Notes under the pieces: generated by a model
What the model saw: only the letters and a program-made list of their open reading frames with translations
Told to the model about the DNA's origin: nothing
Database searches by the model: none
Shown here: in pieces, positions 39,481 through 50,000 of the stretch
Position numbering within the stretch: the first letter of the stretch is position 1
Layout: each line of letters begins with the position of its first letter
Translations under genes and position numbers: made by a program
Assembly: GCA_903825285.1 (NCBI GenBank)
Contig: CAIJZY010000041.1
Span: forward strand, 121,175 to 185,174
Direction of reading: 5' to 3'
Source: an uncultured Opitutia bacterium
GTDB taxonomy: Bacteria > Verrucomicrobiota > Verrucomicrobiia > Opitutales > Opitutaceae
DNA: 64,000 nt

Positions 39481-40955
39481 ATACCCCGGTGGATCTCAAG
39501 GCCAAGGTGCGGCGTCTGCCCGACACGCCCGGCGTGTACCTGATGAAGGACCGCCTGGGCCGGATCATCTACGTCGGCAAGGCCAAGAGCCTGAAGAAGC
39601 GCGTGTCGTCCTACTTCCAGCGCGGCCGCGCCCGCACGCTCACCCAGCCGAAGATCCGCGCCCTGATCGCGATGATCGCGGACCTCGAGACCATCGAGGT
39701 GAAGTCGGAGCCCGAGGCGCTGCTGCTCGAGGGCAAGCTGATCAAGCAGTGGCGCCCGCGGTACAACACCGACTTCACCGACGACAAGCGCTTCCTGCTC
39801 GTCCGCGTCGACCTGGCCGAGGAGCTGCCGCGCTTCCGCCTCACCCGCCTGCGCAAGGAGGACCACTCCCGCTATTTCGGGCCGTTCGCGCACAGCGGCC
39901 TGCTGCGGAAAACCCTCGCGCAGATGCGCCGCCAGTTCGGCATCCTGCTCGGCGACGGCACGCCGGTGCGGCGGCCCGACGGGACCTGGCAGCTCTACGA
40001 CGACGTGCGGCAGGAGCTGTACGGGGCCGGGACCGTGGTGTCGGCCGCGGACTACCGCCGGCGCGTGGACGAGGCCTGCGCCTTTCTCGAGGGTAAGTCG
40101 CGCGAGTGGCTCGCGTCGCTGCGGGCGGAGATGACCACCGCGGCCGCGGCCCAGGCCTTTGAGAAGGCGGCCGAGCTGCGCGACGTCGTGTTCGCGCTGG
40201 AGCGCACACTCGCCAAGACCCGCACCTTCGAGCGGCTCGATCCCACCCGGCCCGCCGGCGACGCCGAGGCGCTGCAGGCGCTGGGCGAGGCACTCGGGCT
40301 CGCCGGGCCGCCGCGCACCATGGAGTGCTTCGACATCTCCCACATCTCGGGGACGTTTGTCGTGGCGTCCATGGTGCACTTCGCTGACGGCCGGCCGGAC
40401 AAGGACCACTACCGCCGCTTCCAGATCAAGAGCTTCATCGGCAACGACGACTTCAAGGCGATGGAGGAGGTCGTGGGCCGCCGGTACCGGCGGCTCGCGG
40501 CGGAGAGGCGGCCCTTCCCCGACCTGGTGGTGATCGACGGCGGCCGCGGCCAGATCGCCGCGGCGCTCAAGGCGTTTGTCGGCCTCGACGTCATGCCGCC
40601 GCCGCTCATCGGCCTCGCGAAGAAGCACGAGACGGTGATCTTCCCCGACGAGCGTCCGCCGCTGAACCTGCCGCTCAGCCACCCCGCGCTCAACCTGCTG
40701 CAGCGACTGCGCGACGAGGCCCACCGCTTCGCCAACACGTACAACGCCGACCTGCGCTCGCGGAAGATCCGCGAGAGCGTGCTCGACGACCTGCCCGGAC
40801 TCGGGCCCGCGCGGCGCGCGGCGCTGCTCATCCACTTCGGCTCCATCGAGCGCCTGCGGGCCGCGACCCTCGAGCAGATCGCGGAGGCCCCGGGTTTCGG
40901 CCCGCGGTTCGCAGGCGAGGTGCACGCCTTCCTGCACCGGCCGGACACGCCCTAG
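39477..40955 (+). CDS. uvrC: Excinuclease ABC subunit C lacking the Cys-rich insert
   Basis: The 492-residue protein has GIY-YIG (GVYLMKDRLGRIIYVGKAKSL), a UVR motif (QAFEKAAELRDVVFAL), the RNase H-like nuclease (ECFDISHISG, LVVIDGGRGQ, DEAHRFA) and C-terminal helix-hairpin-helix motifs (LPGLGPARR, APGFGPRFA). UvrC makes both incisions in nucleotide excision repair. It is over 100 residues shorter than E. coli UvrC. The usual Cys-rich stretch between the first two domains is replaced by a Cys-free loop (GILLGDGTPVRRPDGTW). The start is GTG, coupled to the preceding kinase gene. Confidence 0.9.
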   Translation: MNTPVDLKAKVRRLPDTPGVYLMKDRLGRIIYVGKAKSLKKRVSSYFQRGRARTLTQPKIRALIAMIADLETIEVKSEPEALLLEGKLIKQWRPRYNTDFTDDKRFLLVRVDLAEELPRFRLTRLRKEDHSRYFGPFAHSGLLRKTLAQMRRQFGILLGDGTPVRRPDGTWQLYDDVRQELYGAGTVVSAADYRRRVDEACAFLEGKSREWLASLRAEMTTAAAAQAFEKAAELRDVVFALERTLAKTRTFERLDPTRPAGDAEALQALGEALGLAGPPRTMECFDISHISGTFVVASMVHFADGRPDKDHYRRFQIKSFIGNDDFKAMEEVVGRRYRRLAAERRPFPDLVVIDGGRGQIAAALKAFVGLDVMPPPLIGLAKKHETVIFPDERPPLNLPLSHPALNLLQRLRDEAHRFANTYNADLRSRKIRESVLDDLPGLGPARRAALLIHFGSIERLRAATLEQIAEAPGFGPRFAGEVHAFLHRPDTP

Positions 40956-41000
40956 GCACGACCGGGGATCGCAGTTCGGAGATCGGAATTCGACGCGGTG

Positions 41001-41026
41001 TTTTTTTCCACGAAGGACACGAAGAC
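41001..41026. repeat. Half-copy of the CACGAA-type repeat
   Basis: TTCCACGAAGGACACGAAGAC is one arm of the nested repeat family, without its mate nearby. It is probably a truncated copy. Confidence 0.5.
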
Positions 41027-41070
41027 TTCGCCTGCTGGTCAGGATGCCAGGTATGCGGTGGGTGGTTCAT

Positions 41071-41148
41071 CGTGGAAGCGCGGGGGAGCGGAAGCGCGGA
41101 ACCTGATGTCGCCTCCCGGTTTTTCCGCCTCTCCGCGCTTCCGCGATC
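41071..41148. repeat. GCGGAAGCGCGG palindrome, copy 1
   Basis: The left arm, GTGGAAGCGCGGGGGAGCGG, and the right arm, CCGCCTCTCCGCGCTTCCGC, form a long imperfect hairpin with a CCGGTTTTTCC centre. A second copy is at 43984-44061. It lies in the 364-bp spacer between uvrC and the esterase gene, which otherwise holds nothing clear. Confidence 0.6.
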
Positions 41149-41319
41149 AATTCTCCCGGCATCCGGCTCATCCGCGTAATCCGCGGGAACACACTCCCCG
41201 GAGGGCGAGTGAACATTCCGTCACCGGCGAATGATTCGCTCGCCGCGGGGCCGGGAAGTTTGACACGCTGGTTCCTCGGAGCCCGGGCGCGGGTGCGCCC
41301 CGCTCCCCGCCGTCTTGTC

Positions 41320-42834
41320 ATGAAAATCCTCCGCCTGCTCCTGCTCGGCCTCGGTCTCGCCGCTTTCGCCCGCGCCGACGTCACTCTCGCGCCGCTTTTC
41401 ACGGACCACGCGGTCCTGCAGTGCGACAAGCCCCTGCCCGTCTGGGGCCGCGCCGAGCCCGGCGAGCACGTCACCGTGGAGTTCAAGGGCCAGGCGGTCG
41501 GCGCCACCACGGGCAGTGACGGCCGGTGGATCGTCTACCTCGAGCCGGTGCCGGCCTCGGCGGAACCGGCGGAGCTGGTCGTGACAGGCAAGAACACGCT
41601 CAAGTTCGCCGATCTCCTCGTCGGCGAGGTCTGGCTCGTCGGCGGCCAGTCGAACATGGAGTGGGACGTCGCCCACGCGAACAATGCGGCGAAGGAGGTC
41701 GCCGAGGCAAATTTCCCGCTGCTGCGGCACATCAAGGTCGAGCACGCCATCGCCGATGACGGTCCGCACGACACCGCGAAGACGAGCGGCTGGCAGGCCG
41801 CGACGCCGGCCACCGCCGGCACGTTCTCCGCGATCGGCTTTTTCTTCGGGCGCGACCTCGTCCGCAAGCTCTCGGTCCCCGTCGGCATCGTCAACTGCAC
41901 CTGGGGCGGCACGCCGATCGAGGCGTGGATGAGCGGAGCCGCGCTGCAGGGCACGGCCGCGTGGGCCACGGTGAAGGTCCGCTGGCAGAAGGACCTCGCG
42001 GAGTCCGTCGAGCGGAAGGCGAACTGGCCGCGGGAGTACGAGGCATGGAAGCAGGCCGAGGAGCACGCCAAGGCCACGAAGACAAAGAACGTGATCCCCT
42101 ATCCGCGTCCCAACCGCGGCCCGGGCTCGCCCTACGCGATCAATGTCCTGTTCAACGGCATGATGGCGCCGCTGCAGCCCTATGCGCTCCGCGGCTTCCT
42201 CTGGTACCAGGGCGAATCCAACTGGGCGCAGCCGGGCGAATATGCGGACCTCTTTCCCGCAATGATCCGCGCGTGGCGCGCGGGCTTTGGCCTGGGCGAC
42301 GCGCCGTTCTATTTTGTGCAGCTTGCCGCGTACTCCCAGGGCGACGATCCCACGCACCGCGGCTGGGCCTACCTGCGCGAGGCGCAGACGCGGGCGCTGG
42401 CGCTGCCGGCCGTCGCGATGGTCACCGCCATCGACATCGGCGACCCGAAGGACATTCACCCGCGCAACAAGCAGGAGGTGGCCCGCCGGCTCGCGCTGAT
42501 CGCCAAGGCCCAGGTCTACGGGATCCCCGGCGACTACGCCGGCCCGGCCTTCGAGAGCCTCGCGCGCGAGGGGCACGCCCTGCGGGTGCGCTTCAGCCAC
42601 GCCAGCGCCGGGCTGATCTCCTACGACAAGCCGGTGCAGTCGCTGGAACTCGCCGGCGCCGACCGCGTGTTCCATCCCGCCACCGCCCGCATCGAGCGCG
42701 GCACGCTGCTCGTCACGAGCCCCGCCGTGAAGGAGCCCGTGGCCGTGCGCTACGCCTGGTCCAACGCCCCCGTCGCCAACCTCTACAACGGCGCCGGCCT
42801 GCCCGCGCTGCCGTTCCGCAGCGACGCGTGGTGA
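41320..42834 (+). CDS. Exported sialate O-acetylesterase-like SGNH hydrolase
   Basis: The ATG at 41320 gives a signal peptide (ILRLLLLGLGLAAFARA). The ~504-residue mature protein has the block-I motif GEVWLVGGQSNMEWDV with the nucleophile serine, an N-terminal beta domain (PVWGRAEPGEHVTVEFKGQ) and RGFLWYQGESNW. Such enzymes remove acetyl groups from sialic acids or other decorated glycans. With the GH2 and GH29 genes it suits a glycan-degrading lifestyle. It probably acts in the periplasm. Confidence 0.85.
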   Translation: MKILRLLLLGLGLAAFARADVTLAPLFTDHAVLQCDKPLPVWGRAEPGEHVTVEFKGQAVGATTGSDGRWIVYLEPVPASAEPAELVVTGKNTLKFADLLVGEVWLVGGQSNMEWDVAHANNAAKEVAEANFPLLRHIKVEHAIADDGPHDTAKTSGWQAATPATAGTFSAIGFFFGRDLVRKLSVPVGIVNCTWGGTPIEAWMSGAALQGTAAWATVKVRWQKDLAESVERKANWPREYEAWKQAEEHAKATKTKNVIPYPRPNRGPGSPYAINVLFNGMMAPLQPYALRGFLWYQGESNWAQPGEYADLFPAMIRAWRAGFGLGDAPFYFVQLAAYSQGDDPTHRGWAYLREAQTRALALPAVAMVTAIDIGDPKDIHPRNKQEVARRLALIAKAQVYGIPGDYAGPAFESLAREGHALRVRFSHASAGLISYDKPVQSLELAGADRVFHPATARIERGTLLVTSPAVKEPVAVRYAWSNAPVANLYNGAGLPALPFRSDAW

Positions 42835-42907
42835 GCCCTCCCGCCGCCTTCTCCCTTGCGGCCCCGCGGGGTTGAACCCAGCGTGACGCGGCCTTGTTTT
42901 ACCAGCG

Positions 42908-43975
42908 ATGAGCTCCCCGGAATCCTCCCGCGCGATCTGGCATGTTGACCGCCCGGTGCGCCGCCCGGCGGCCGACCGCTTCCTGCTGCAGGGCTGGGTG
43001 GCGGCCAACGGCCCGGTTGAGCGGATCGAGCCCGTGACGGGTGAATTCGTCTCCTTTGCCTGGCTGGACCGGCCCGACCTCGTGCCGCCGCCCCATGGCG
43101 CCCGCTGGGCGCGGGGCTTCCAGGCCCTGGCCACGCGCGAGGTCGTGCAGACCGGCATCCTGCGGTGCCGCGTCGCCGGCGGCGGGCCCGAGCTGGCATG
43201 GACGTTCGGGGAGGCGGTGGACGCCGCCCGCAAGGCCCGCAAGCTGGCCGCCGTGCGGTCGCAGCTCACGCGCGTCGAGCCGGTGCGCGCCACGCCGGAT
43301 TTCCTGAGCTACCTCCCCGCGGGCACACTGCTGGAGGAGCCTGAGCGCACCTCCGGGTTCAACTACCCGCCGGTGGTCGACGCGCTCATCGCCCGCCACC
43401 CCAACGGCTGGATCCTCGACTGCGGCGCCGGCGACCGGCCGGCGTACTTCGACAATGTCGTGAACCTCGAGATCGCGGCCTACCCGAGCACCGACGTGGC
43501 GGCCGACGCGGAGAACCTGCCCTTTCGCGACGCCTGCTTCGACGGCATCGTCACGCTCGCCGTGCTCGAGCACGTCCCGCGGCCCTGGCTCGTCGCGCGC
43601 GAGCTGATGCGGGTGCTCAAGCCGGGCGGCACGCTGATTGCGGACGTGCCGTTCCTCCAGCCGGTGCACGCCTACCCCAACCACTATTACAACATGACCT
43701 CGGAGGGGCTCCAGTCGCTCTTCCGCGAGTGGGGCGAGATCGTCTCGGCCGAGGTGCCGCATTACGGCCGGCCCATCTACACGCTGAGCTGGTTCCTGCA
43801 GCGCTATGCCGACGGGCTGCCCCCGGAGGTGCGAGAGCGTTTCCTGCGGATGTCGGTGTCAGACCTGCTTGCCCCCGCGGACCGCCAGGCGGCCGCCGAC
43901 TACGTGGCCGCGCTGCCGCCGGCGGTGAACACCGAGCTGGCCAGCGTGACATCCATCGTCGTGCGCAAGCGCTAG
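42908..43975 (+). CDS. SAM-dependent methyltransferase (type 11) with N-terminal extension
   Basis: The 355-residue protein has a class I methyltransferase domain from about residue 150: ILDCGAGDRPAYF (motif I variant), ENLPFRDACFDGIVTLAVLEHV (motif II) and MRVLKPGGTLIADVPF (motif III). The N-terminal 140 residues (WHVDRPVRRPAADRFLLQGW) form a separate beta-rich part of unknown role, possibly a carbohydrate-related domain. It may modify a glycan or a glycosyl lipid; the substrate is not shown by the sequence. Confidence 0.75.
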   Translation: MSSPESSRAIWHVDRPVRRPAADRFLLQGWVAANGPVERIEPVTGEFVSFAWLDRPDLVPPPHGARWARGFQALATREVVQTGILRCRVAGGGPELAWTFGEAVDAARKARKLAAVRSQLTRVEPVRATPDFLSYLPAGTLLEEPERTSGFNYPPVVDALIARHPNGWILDCGAGDRPAYFDNVVNLEIAAYPSTDVAADAENLPFRDACFDGIVTLAVLEHVPRPWLVARELMRVLKPGGTLIADVPFLQPVHAYPNHYYNMTSEGLQSLFREWGEIVSAEVPHYGRPIYTLSWFLQRYADGLPPEVRERFLRMSVSDLLAPADRQAAADYVAALPPAVNTELASVTSIVVRKR

Positions 43976-43983
43976 GCGTCCGT

Positions 43984-44061
43984 ATCGCGGAAGCGCGGAG
44001 GGGCGGAAGCACGGAACCGGGCTTGCTTCCCGGTTTTTCCGCTCCTCCGCGCTTCCGCGAT
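43984..44061. repeat. GCGGAAGCGCGG palindrome, copy 2
   Basis: The ends ATCGCGGAAGCGCGGAGG and CCTCCGCGCTTCCGCGAT are almost perfect complements; the centre has CCGGTTTTTCCG. It lies between convergent genes and could act as a bidirectional terminator. Confidence 0.65.
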
Positions 44062-44071
44062 CACTCCCGGC

Positions 44072-47000
44072 TTAGGGGAGCTCGTAAACTTCCACGAGGG
44101 CCGTGCCGGCGACGCCCGACTGGCTGCTCACCTGCGCCGTGTAGGCGCCCGGGGGCAGCGTGACAATGATCGCGGCATCCGTGCTGCCCGAGGCCAGCGG
44201 CGTGGCGCCGGACTGCGAGGCGGCAAGAATCAGGGCGGCGGCGGTCGCTCCGGGCTGCGCGGGGATCACCGTGACCGGCGTGCCCCAGTTGTCGTTCTGC
44301 GCGAGCAGGGTGCCGCTGGAATCGTAGAGCCGCAGCAGCGGGTCGGTCATGTAGGTCGAGACGCCGTAGTTGGCCAGGCCGGGGCCGACGCCGCGGATGA
44401 GCACGTGCTTGGATGAGGTGCCGTTGATGACGAAGCCGCCGACCATCACGCCCTCGCCGGTGCCGGCCGCCGAGCGGGCGGAGAGCGCGACCATGCGGGG
44501 GTCCGAGCTGGTGAAGTTGGTGCCCGCGTCATAGACCTCCGCCAGGGCGATGCCGCTGGCGCCGGTCGTGTCGGTCACCACCACGGTGTAGGCGCCGGGG
44601 GCGAGCGTGACGACCATGGCGGCGTCCGTGCTGCCGACCGTGAGCGGGAAGGCGCCGAGCTGGGAGAACACGGCGGACAGCGCGCTGCTGCCACCCCAGC
44701 CCGAGTTCTCGCTCATGAGCACGCCGCTGGAGCTGTAGAGCTGCATGTGCGGGTGCGAGATGGTGGATTTGACGCCGTAGGACGTCAGGCCCGGGCCGAT
44801 CGCGCGCAGGAGCACGGTCCGCGAGGTCGTGCCGCTCACCACCAGGCCCGCGATGAGCGGGTCCGAAGTGCTGACCGGGGCGCGGGCCGACAGCGCGGCG
44901 AAGTGCACGACGCTGGCGCCGCCGCTCGGGGCGTTGACGTAGAGGGTGAGCGTGGAAGTCGTCGTACCGGCGGCATTGGTGGCCGTGAGGGTGACCACGA
45001 AGACGCCCACCTGCGAGGTCGTGCCGGAAATGATGCCCGTGATCGGGTCAATGGTCAGGCCGGTCGGCAGGCCGCTGGCGGCGAACGTGGCGTTCGCGAC
45101 ATTGGCGGTGACGCCGAAGTAGAAGCTCGAGCCGCTGGTGGCCGTGGCCGTGTTGGCCCCGACGATCTGCGGCAGCGAGGTGGAGTAGAACTGGCGGACG
45201 GTTTCAACCACGCCGGAGGAGCTGTACTGCGAGTTGACCGTGAGGCCGCGCGCCCGGATGAACAGCGAGGCGCCGGAGCCCAGCGTCTGTCCGCCAAGCT
45301 GCCAGGTGTCGGCGCTGCCGACGCGGCTGGCCTGGCCCAGGGTGGTCCAGGTGCGGCCATCCACCGACTGCTCAAACACGGCGCCGACGAGCGCCGGGCT
45401 TGAGCCGGTGCGGGTCCAGGTGACCGTCGAAAGCCCGTTCGTCACATCCAGTGTCTGGGCCGAGGGGGTCGTCATCGCCACCCGGGCCAGGCCGTAGCGC
45501 TGCTTGCCGCTGACATTGGCGAAGCTGCCGCCGAGGAGGAGCTTGCCGCCGGGCTGCAGGGCCATCGCGCGCACGGCGTTGTCGGGATTCGGATTGTACG
45601 TCGAATCGATGCTGCCGTTGGGATTGAGGCGGGCGAGATAGGCATATGCCGAGCCCGCGATGCTGGTGAAGTTGCCGCCGACGATGATCATGCCGTCAGA
45701 CTGCACGACGAGCGAGTTGACGTCGCCGTTGACCGCCGGCGTGAAGGTGCCGTCGGTCGTGCCGTCGGCATTGAGCCGCACCAGCCGTCCGGGCGTTCCG
45801 CCGCCGACGAGGAGCTTGCCATCGGTCTGCAGTGCGACGGCGTTGATGGCCCCGAGGCCGGAGGGGCTGAACGAGGCGTCGAGCGAGCCGTCGGCATTGA
45901 GCCGCTCCAGGGTGCCGCGCGCCGTGCCGCCGAAGCCGACCGAGACGCCGCCGAGGATGACCTTGCCGTCTGTCTGGAGCATCAGCACCGCCGGGCCGCC
46001 GGTGACGAAGGCATTGGCGTTGAAGGAGGTGTCCATCGAGCCATCCACGTTCAGCTGGGCCACGCCCTTTCGCGCGACGCCGCCGATGGTGGTGTAATTG
46101 CCGGCGATCAGCACCCGGTTGTCCGGCCGCACCGCGATGGCGTAGACCGTACCGTTCGGATTGGGGGCGAAGGAAGCCGAGGCGGAGCCGCCCGAATTGA
46201 GCAGCGCGAAATTGGAGAGCGACACGCCGCCGATGGAGCCGAAGGAGCCGCCCACCAGGATCGTGCCGGTCGGCTCGATGGAGGAGAACGTGCCCGCGAT
46301 GATCACGGAGCCGTCCGATTGCGAAAGCACCGTCGAGATCGTGCCGTTGGGGCTCGGGTCAAACGCGTTGTCCAGCGTGCCGTCCGTGTTGATCCGCGCC
46401 ATGCTCTGGCGGGCCGTCGCCACGACGGCTCCCGACGGACGCAGGCTCGTGAACAGGCCGGCGATGATGACCTTGCCATCCGTCTGCTTGCTCATCGCGA
46501 CGACCGCGGCGTTGGGCTCGGGGTCATAGCTGAGATCCAGCGAACCGTCGCTGTTCACGCGCGCCAGATTGTTGCGGGTGATGATGGTGGGGGCGCTGTT
46601 CGCCTGGAGGAAGTTGAAGTTGCCGCCGAGGACGATCTTGCCGTCATCCTGAATGGCGAGGGCCACGACATTGCCACTGGCGTTCGGGTCGAAGGTCGCG
46701 TCCGTGGTGGCGTCGGTCTTGATGCGGGCGATGTGCCCGCGGTTCAGGGTCGTCGTCTGGGACGTGCCGGCGAGGATGGTCGTGAACGCACCGGCGACCA
46801 CCAGCTGGCCGTCCGACTGCAGCGCCATCGCGAAGATGGTGCCGTTGGGATTGGGGCTGAAAGTCTTGTCGTACGTGCCATCGCTGTTCACGCGGGCCAG
46901 GTAATTGATGGAGGTGAGATCCGTCGCCGAGTTCGGCTGGATGCTGGTGAATGCGCCGCCGAGGACGATCTTGCCGTCCGACTGGATGACCAGCGCGTTG

Positions 47001-50000
47001 ACTGCGTTGTTGGCCCGGGGGTCAAACGTGGTGTCCAGCGTGCCGTCGGAATTCAACCGCGCGATGTACTGGCGGCTGATGGTGTTCACCGTGATGAAAT
47101 TGCCGCCGATCACGATCTTGCCGTCGGACTGCACCGCGAGGGAGAGGACCGAGTTGTCGACGATTGGATTGAAGCTGGTGTCGAGTGAGCCGTCCGCGTT
47201 CAGGCGGAGGATGTTGCCATTCACGACGCCGGTCGCGTCCTTGACGCTGCCCGCCAGCAGGATCTTGCCGTCTGCCTGGAACGCCACCGCGTTGACCTGG
47301 CCATTGAGCTGGGCCGTGGGCCGGAAGGAGGTCCGCAGCGTGCCGTTGTTGTTCAGCCAGGCAAAGTCGTTGAACTGCGTGCCGATTGCCCCGCCGCTGA
47401 CGCGCGCCGCGACGCTGTAAATGGCGCCGTCGGAATTCGGGTTGAAGGTGGTGTCAGGCACGCTTTCCGCCTCAAACCGTGCGAGGTTGGAGCTCAGCGT
47501 GCCGCCGAAGCTCGAGAAGGAGCCACCGACGAGAATCTTGCCGTCCGCTTGGACCGTCAGCGAGTTGATCACCGCGCCCGTTGGGCCGCCGGTGCTCGGA
47601 GCATAGCTCGAATCCACCGTGCCGTTCGTGCCGACCCGCGCCAGCTGGTTGCGTGTCACCCAGGCCGTCGTGCCCGGCGTCTGGATCGCCTTGAAGGCGC
47701 CGCCAACCAGCACCTTGCCGTCCGATTGCAGCGCCAAGGCGATGACTTGGTTGCCCACGCCTTCGACGATCCCGGTGTTGAAACTGGCATCGATGCTGCC
47801 GTCCGCTGAGTTGAGTCGTGCGAGATAGATGCGTGACGTCGAGGTGGTGCTGGAGTTCGGCGTCAGGGAAGTGAACAGGCCGCCGACAATGATCTTGCCG
47901 TCCGATTGCAGCGCCAGCGTCCGCACCACGTTGTTCGTGCTCGGGTCGAAAGCCGGGTCCACCGTGCCGTCCGTGTTGATGCGGGCAATGCCGCGGCGGA
48001 AGCTCGTCGTGGTCTTGGTCGTGGTCGTCGTGCCGTCCGCGTTCTTGGTGTCCGTGGTGACCACCGGTGCGTTGACCGGCTGGAGATAGGTGAAGGCCCC
48101 GCCGATGACGGCTTTGCCGTCCGACTGGATGACGATCGCGTTGACCTGCTGGTTGGCGATCGGGTTGTAATTGGGGTCCACCGTGCCGTCCGTCTGGATG
48201 CGGGCGATGTTGGCGCGGTTGCCCGCAGTGAAGGACGTGAAATTGCCGCCGACGAGCGCCTGGCCGTCGGACTGGAGCTTGATGGCCAGGATCGGGCCTC
48301 CGGGCTGCGGATCATAGCTGATGTCGAGCGAGCCGTCCGAATTCATGCGGGCCAGCCGGTTGCGGGCGGTCGAAGCCGACGCCCCGTTGGGCCGCACGTA
48401 GAGGAAGTAGCCGCCGATCAGGATTTTTCCGTCCGACTGAACGGCAATCGCAGCCACCTTGCTGTCAGGATTCGGTTCAAAGGACGTGTCCAGTGAGCCG
48501 TCCGCATTTAGGCGGGCCATGTGCAGCTTTGAATTGCCCTTCACCGTGGTGAAGCTGCCGCCGATCAGGATTTTTCCATCCCCCTGCAGCGCGATGGCCG
48601 CCACCTCGCCGTTGAGATTCGGGTCAAACCCCGTGTCGAGCGTGCCATCTGCATTCAGGCGCGCCATGTAGTTGCGGGTGACTCCGGCGATGCTCGTGAA
48701 GGAGCCGCCGACCAGCGCCTTGCCGTCCGACTGGACCAGGAGCGACAGCACCCGGCCGTTGGTGTCGGGGGCGAAGTCGGAATCGAGGGTGCCATTGACG
48801 TTCACGCGTGCCAGGCCGTTGCGGGTGGTCGGCGCGGTGGCGGAATTGGGCTGGAGCTGGGTGAAATTGCCGCCGAGCAGGATCGAGCCGTCGGACTGTT
48901 CCGCGATCGCGAAAACCGTGTAGTTGGCCTCCGGGTCGAACACCGTGTCCAAGGTGCCGTCGACATTGAGACGGGCCACGTAGTTGCGTTTGACGCTTTG
49001 GACCGCCGAGAACGTGCCGCCGAGGATGAGCCCGCCGTTGCGCTGCAACTGCAGCGTCATGATGTTGCCGGAGACCCCGGGGTTGTAGGTGGTGTCGATC
49101 GAGCCATCCCCGTTGAACCGGGCCAGATGGATCGCATTCGTGGCGGCGCCGGCGCCGTTGGGCGCCACCGTGGTGAAGTATCCGGCCGCGATCACGCGGT
49201 CGTCGGGCTGCACCACGACCTTGGTCACGCCGTTGTTCGGCTCGGGATCGTAGCCGGTGTCCACCGAGCCATCGATGTTGAGGCGCGCAATCGAGGTCCG
49301 CACGGTCGCGGTGGAGGCGCCGTTCGGCTGCACCATGGTGAAGCCGCCGCCGAGGATGAGCTTTCCGTCCGACTGCTGGGCGATGGAGAGCACCACGCGG
49401 TCCACATTGGGATCAAAACCGGCATCGAGGGTGCCGTCGGCATTGAAGCGCGCCACCCGGTTGCGGGTCGTCACGGTGGCTGCGCCGTTCGGCTGCGCCG
49501 TCGTGAACGTTCCACCCAGCACGATGCGGCCGTCCGACTGGATCAGGATGGCCTCCACCTCGGGGGCGAGCACGCCGCCGACATTGGGATTGAAGCTGGT
49601 GTCGAGGGTGCCGTCGGCATTCAGCCGGGCGACGTGATTGCGCACCGTCGCCGACCCCGCGCCATTCGGCTGCACCGTCGTGAAATAACCGCCAATCAGA
49701 ATCTTGCCGTCCGACTGGACCACGACCGCGTTGATCCGGCCGTTGACGTTGGGATCGAAGGTCTGATCGACCGAACCGTCGACATTGACCCGGGCGATGT
49801 TGTTGCGCGCGAAGCCGCCGACGTTGTTGAAATTGCCCGCCACGATGCTCTTGCCGTTCGACTGCACCGCCAGTGCGAAAACCGTCCCATTGACGTTCGG
49901 GTCATACCCGTCGGCGGCGGAGGGGGAATTGAGCTGGGCGAGCAGCGGCGCAGGGGAAAGCGCAAGCAGCGCAAGACCGGCCACGAGACCCAGATGACCC

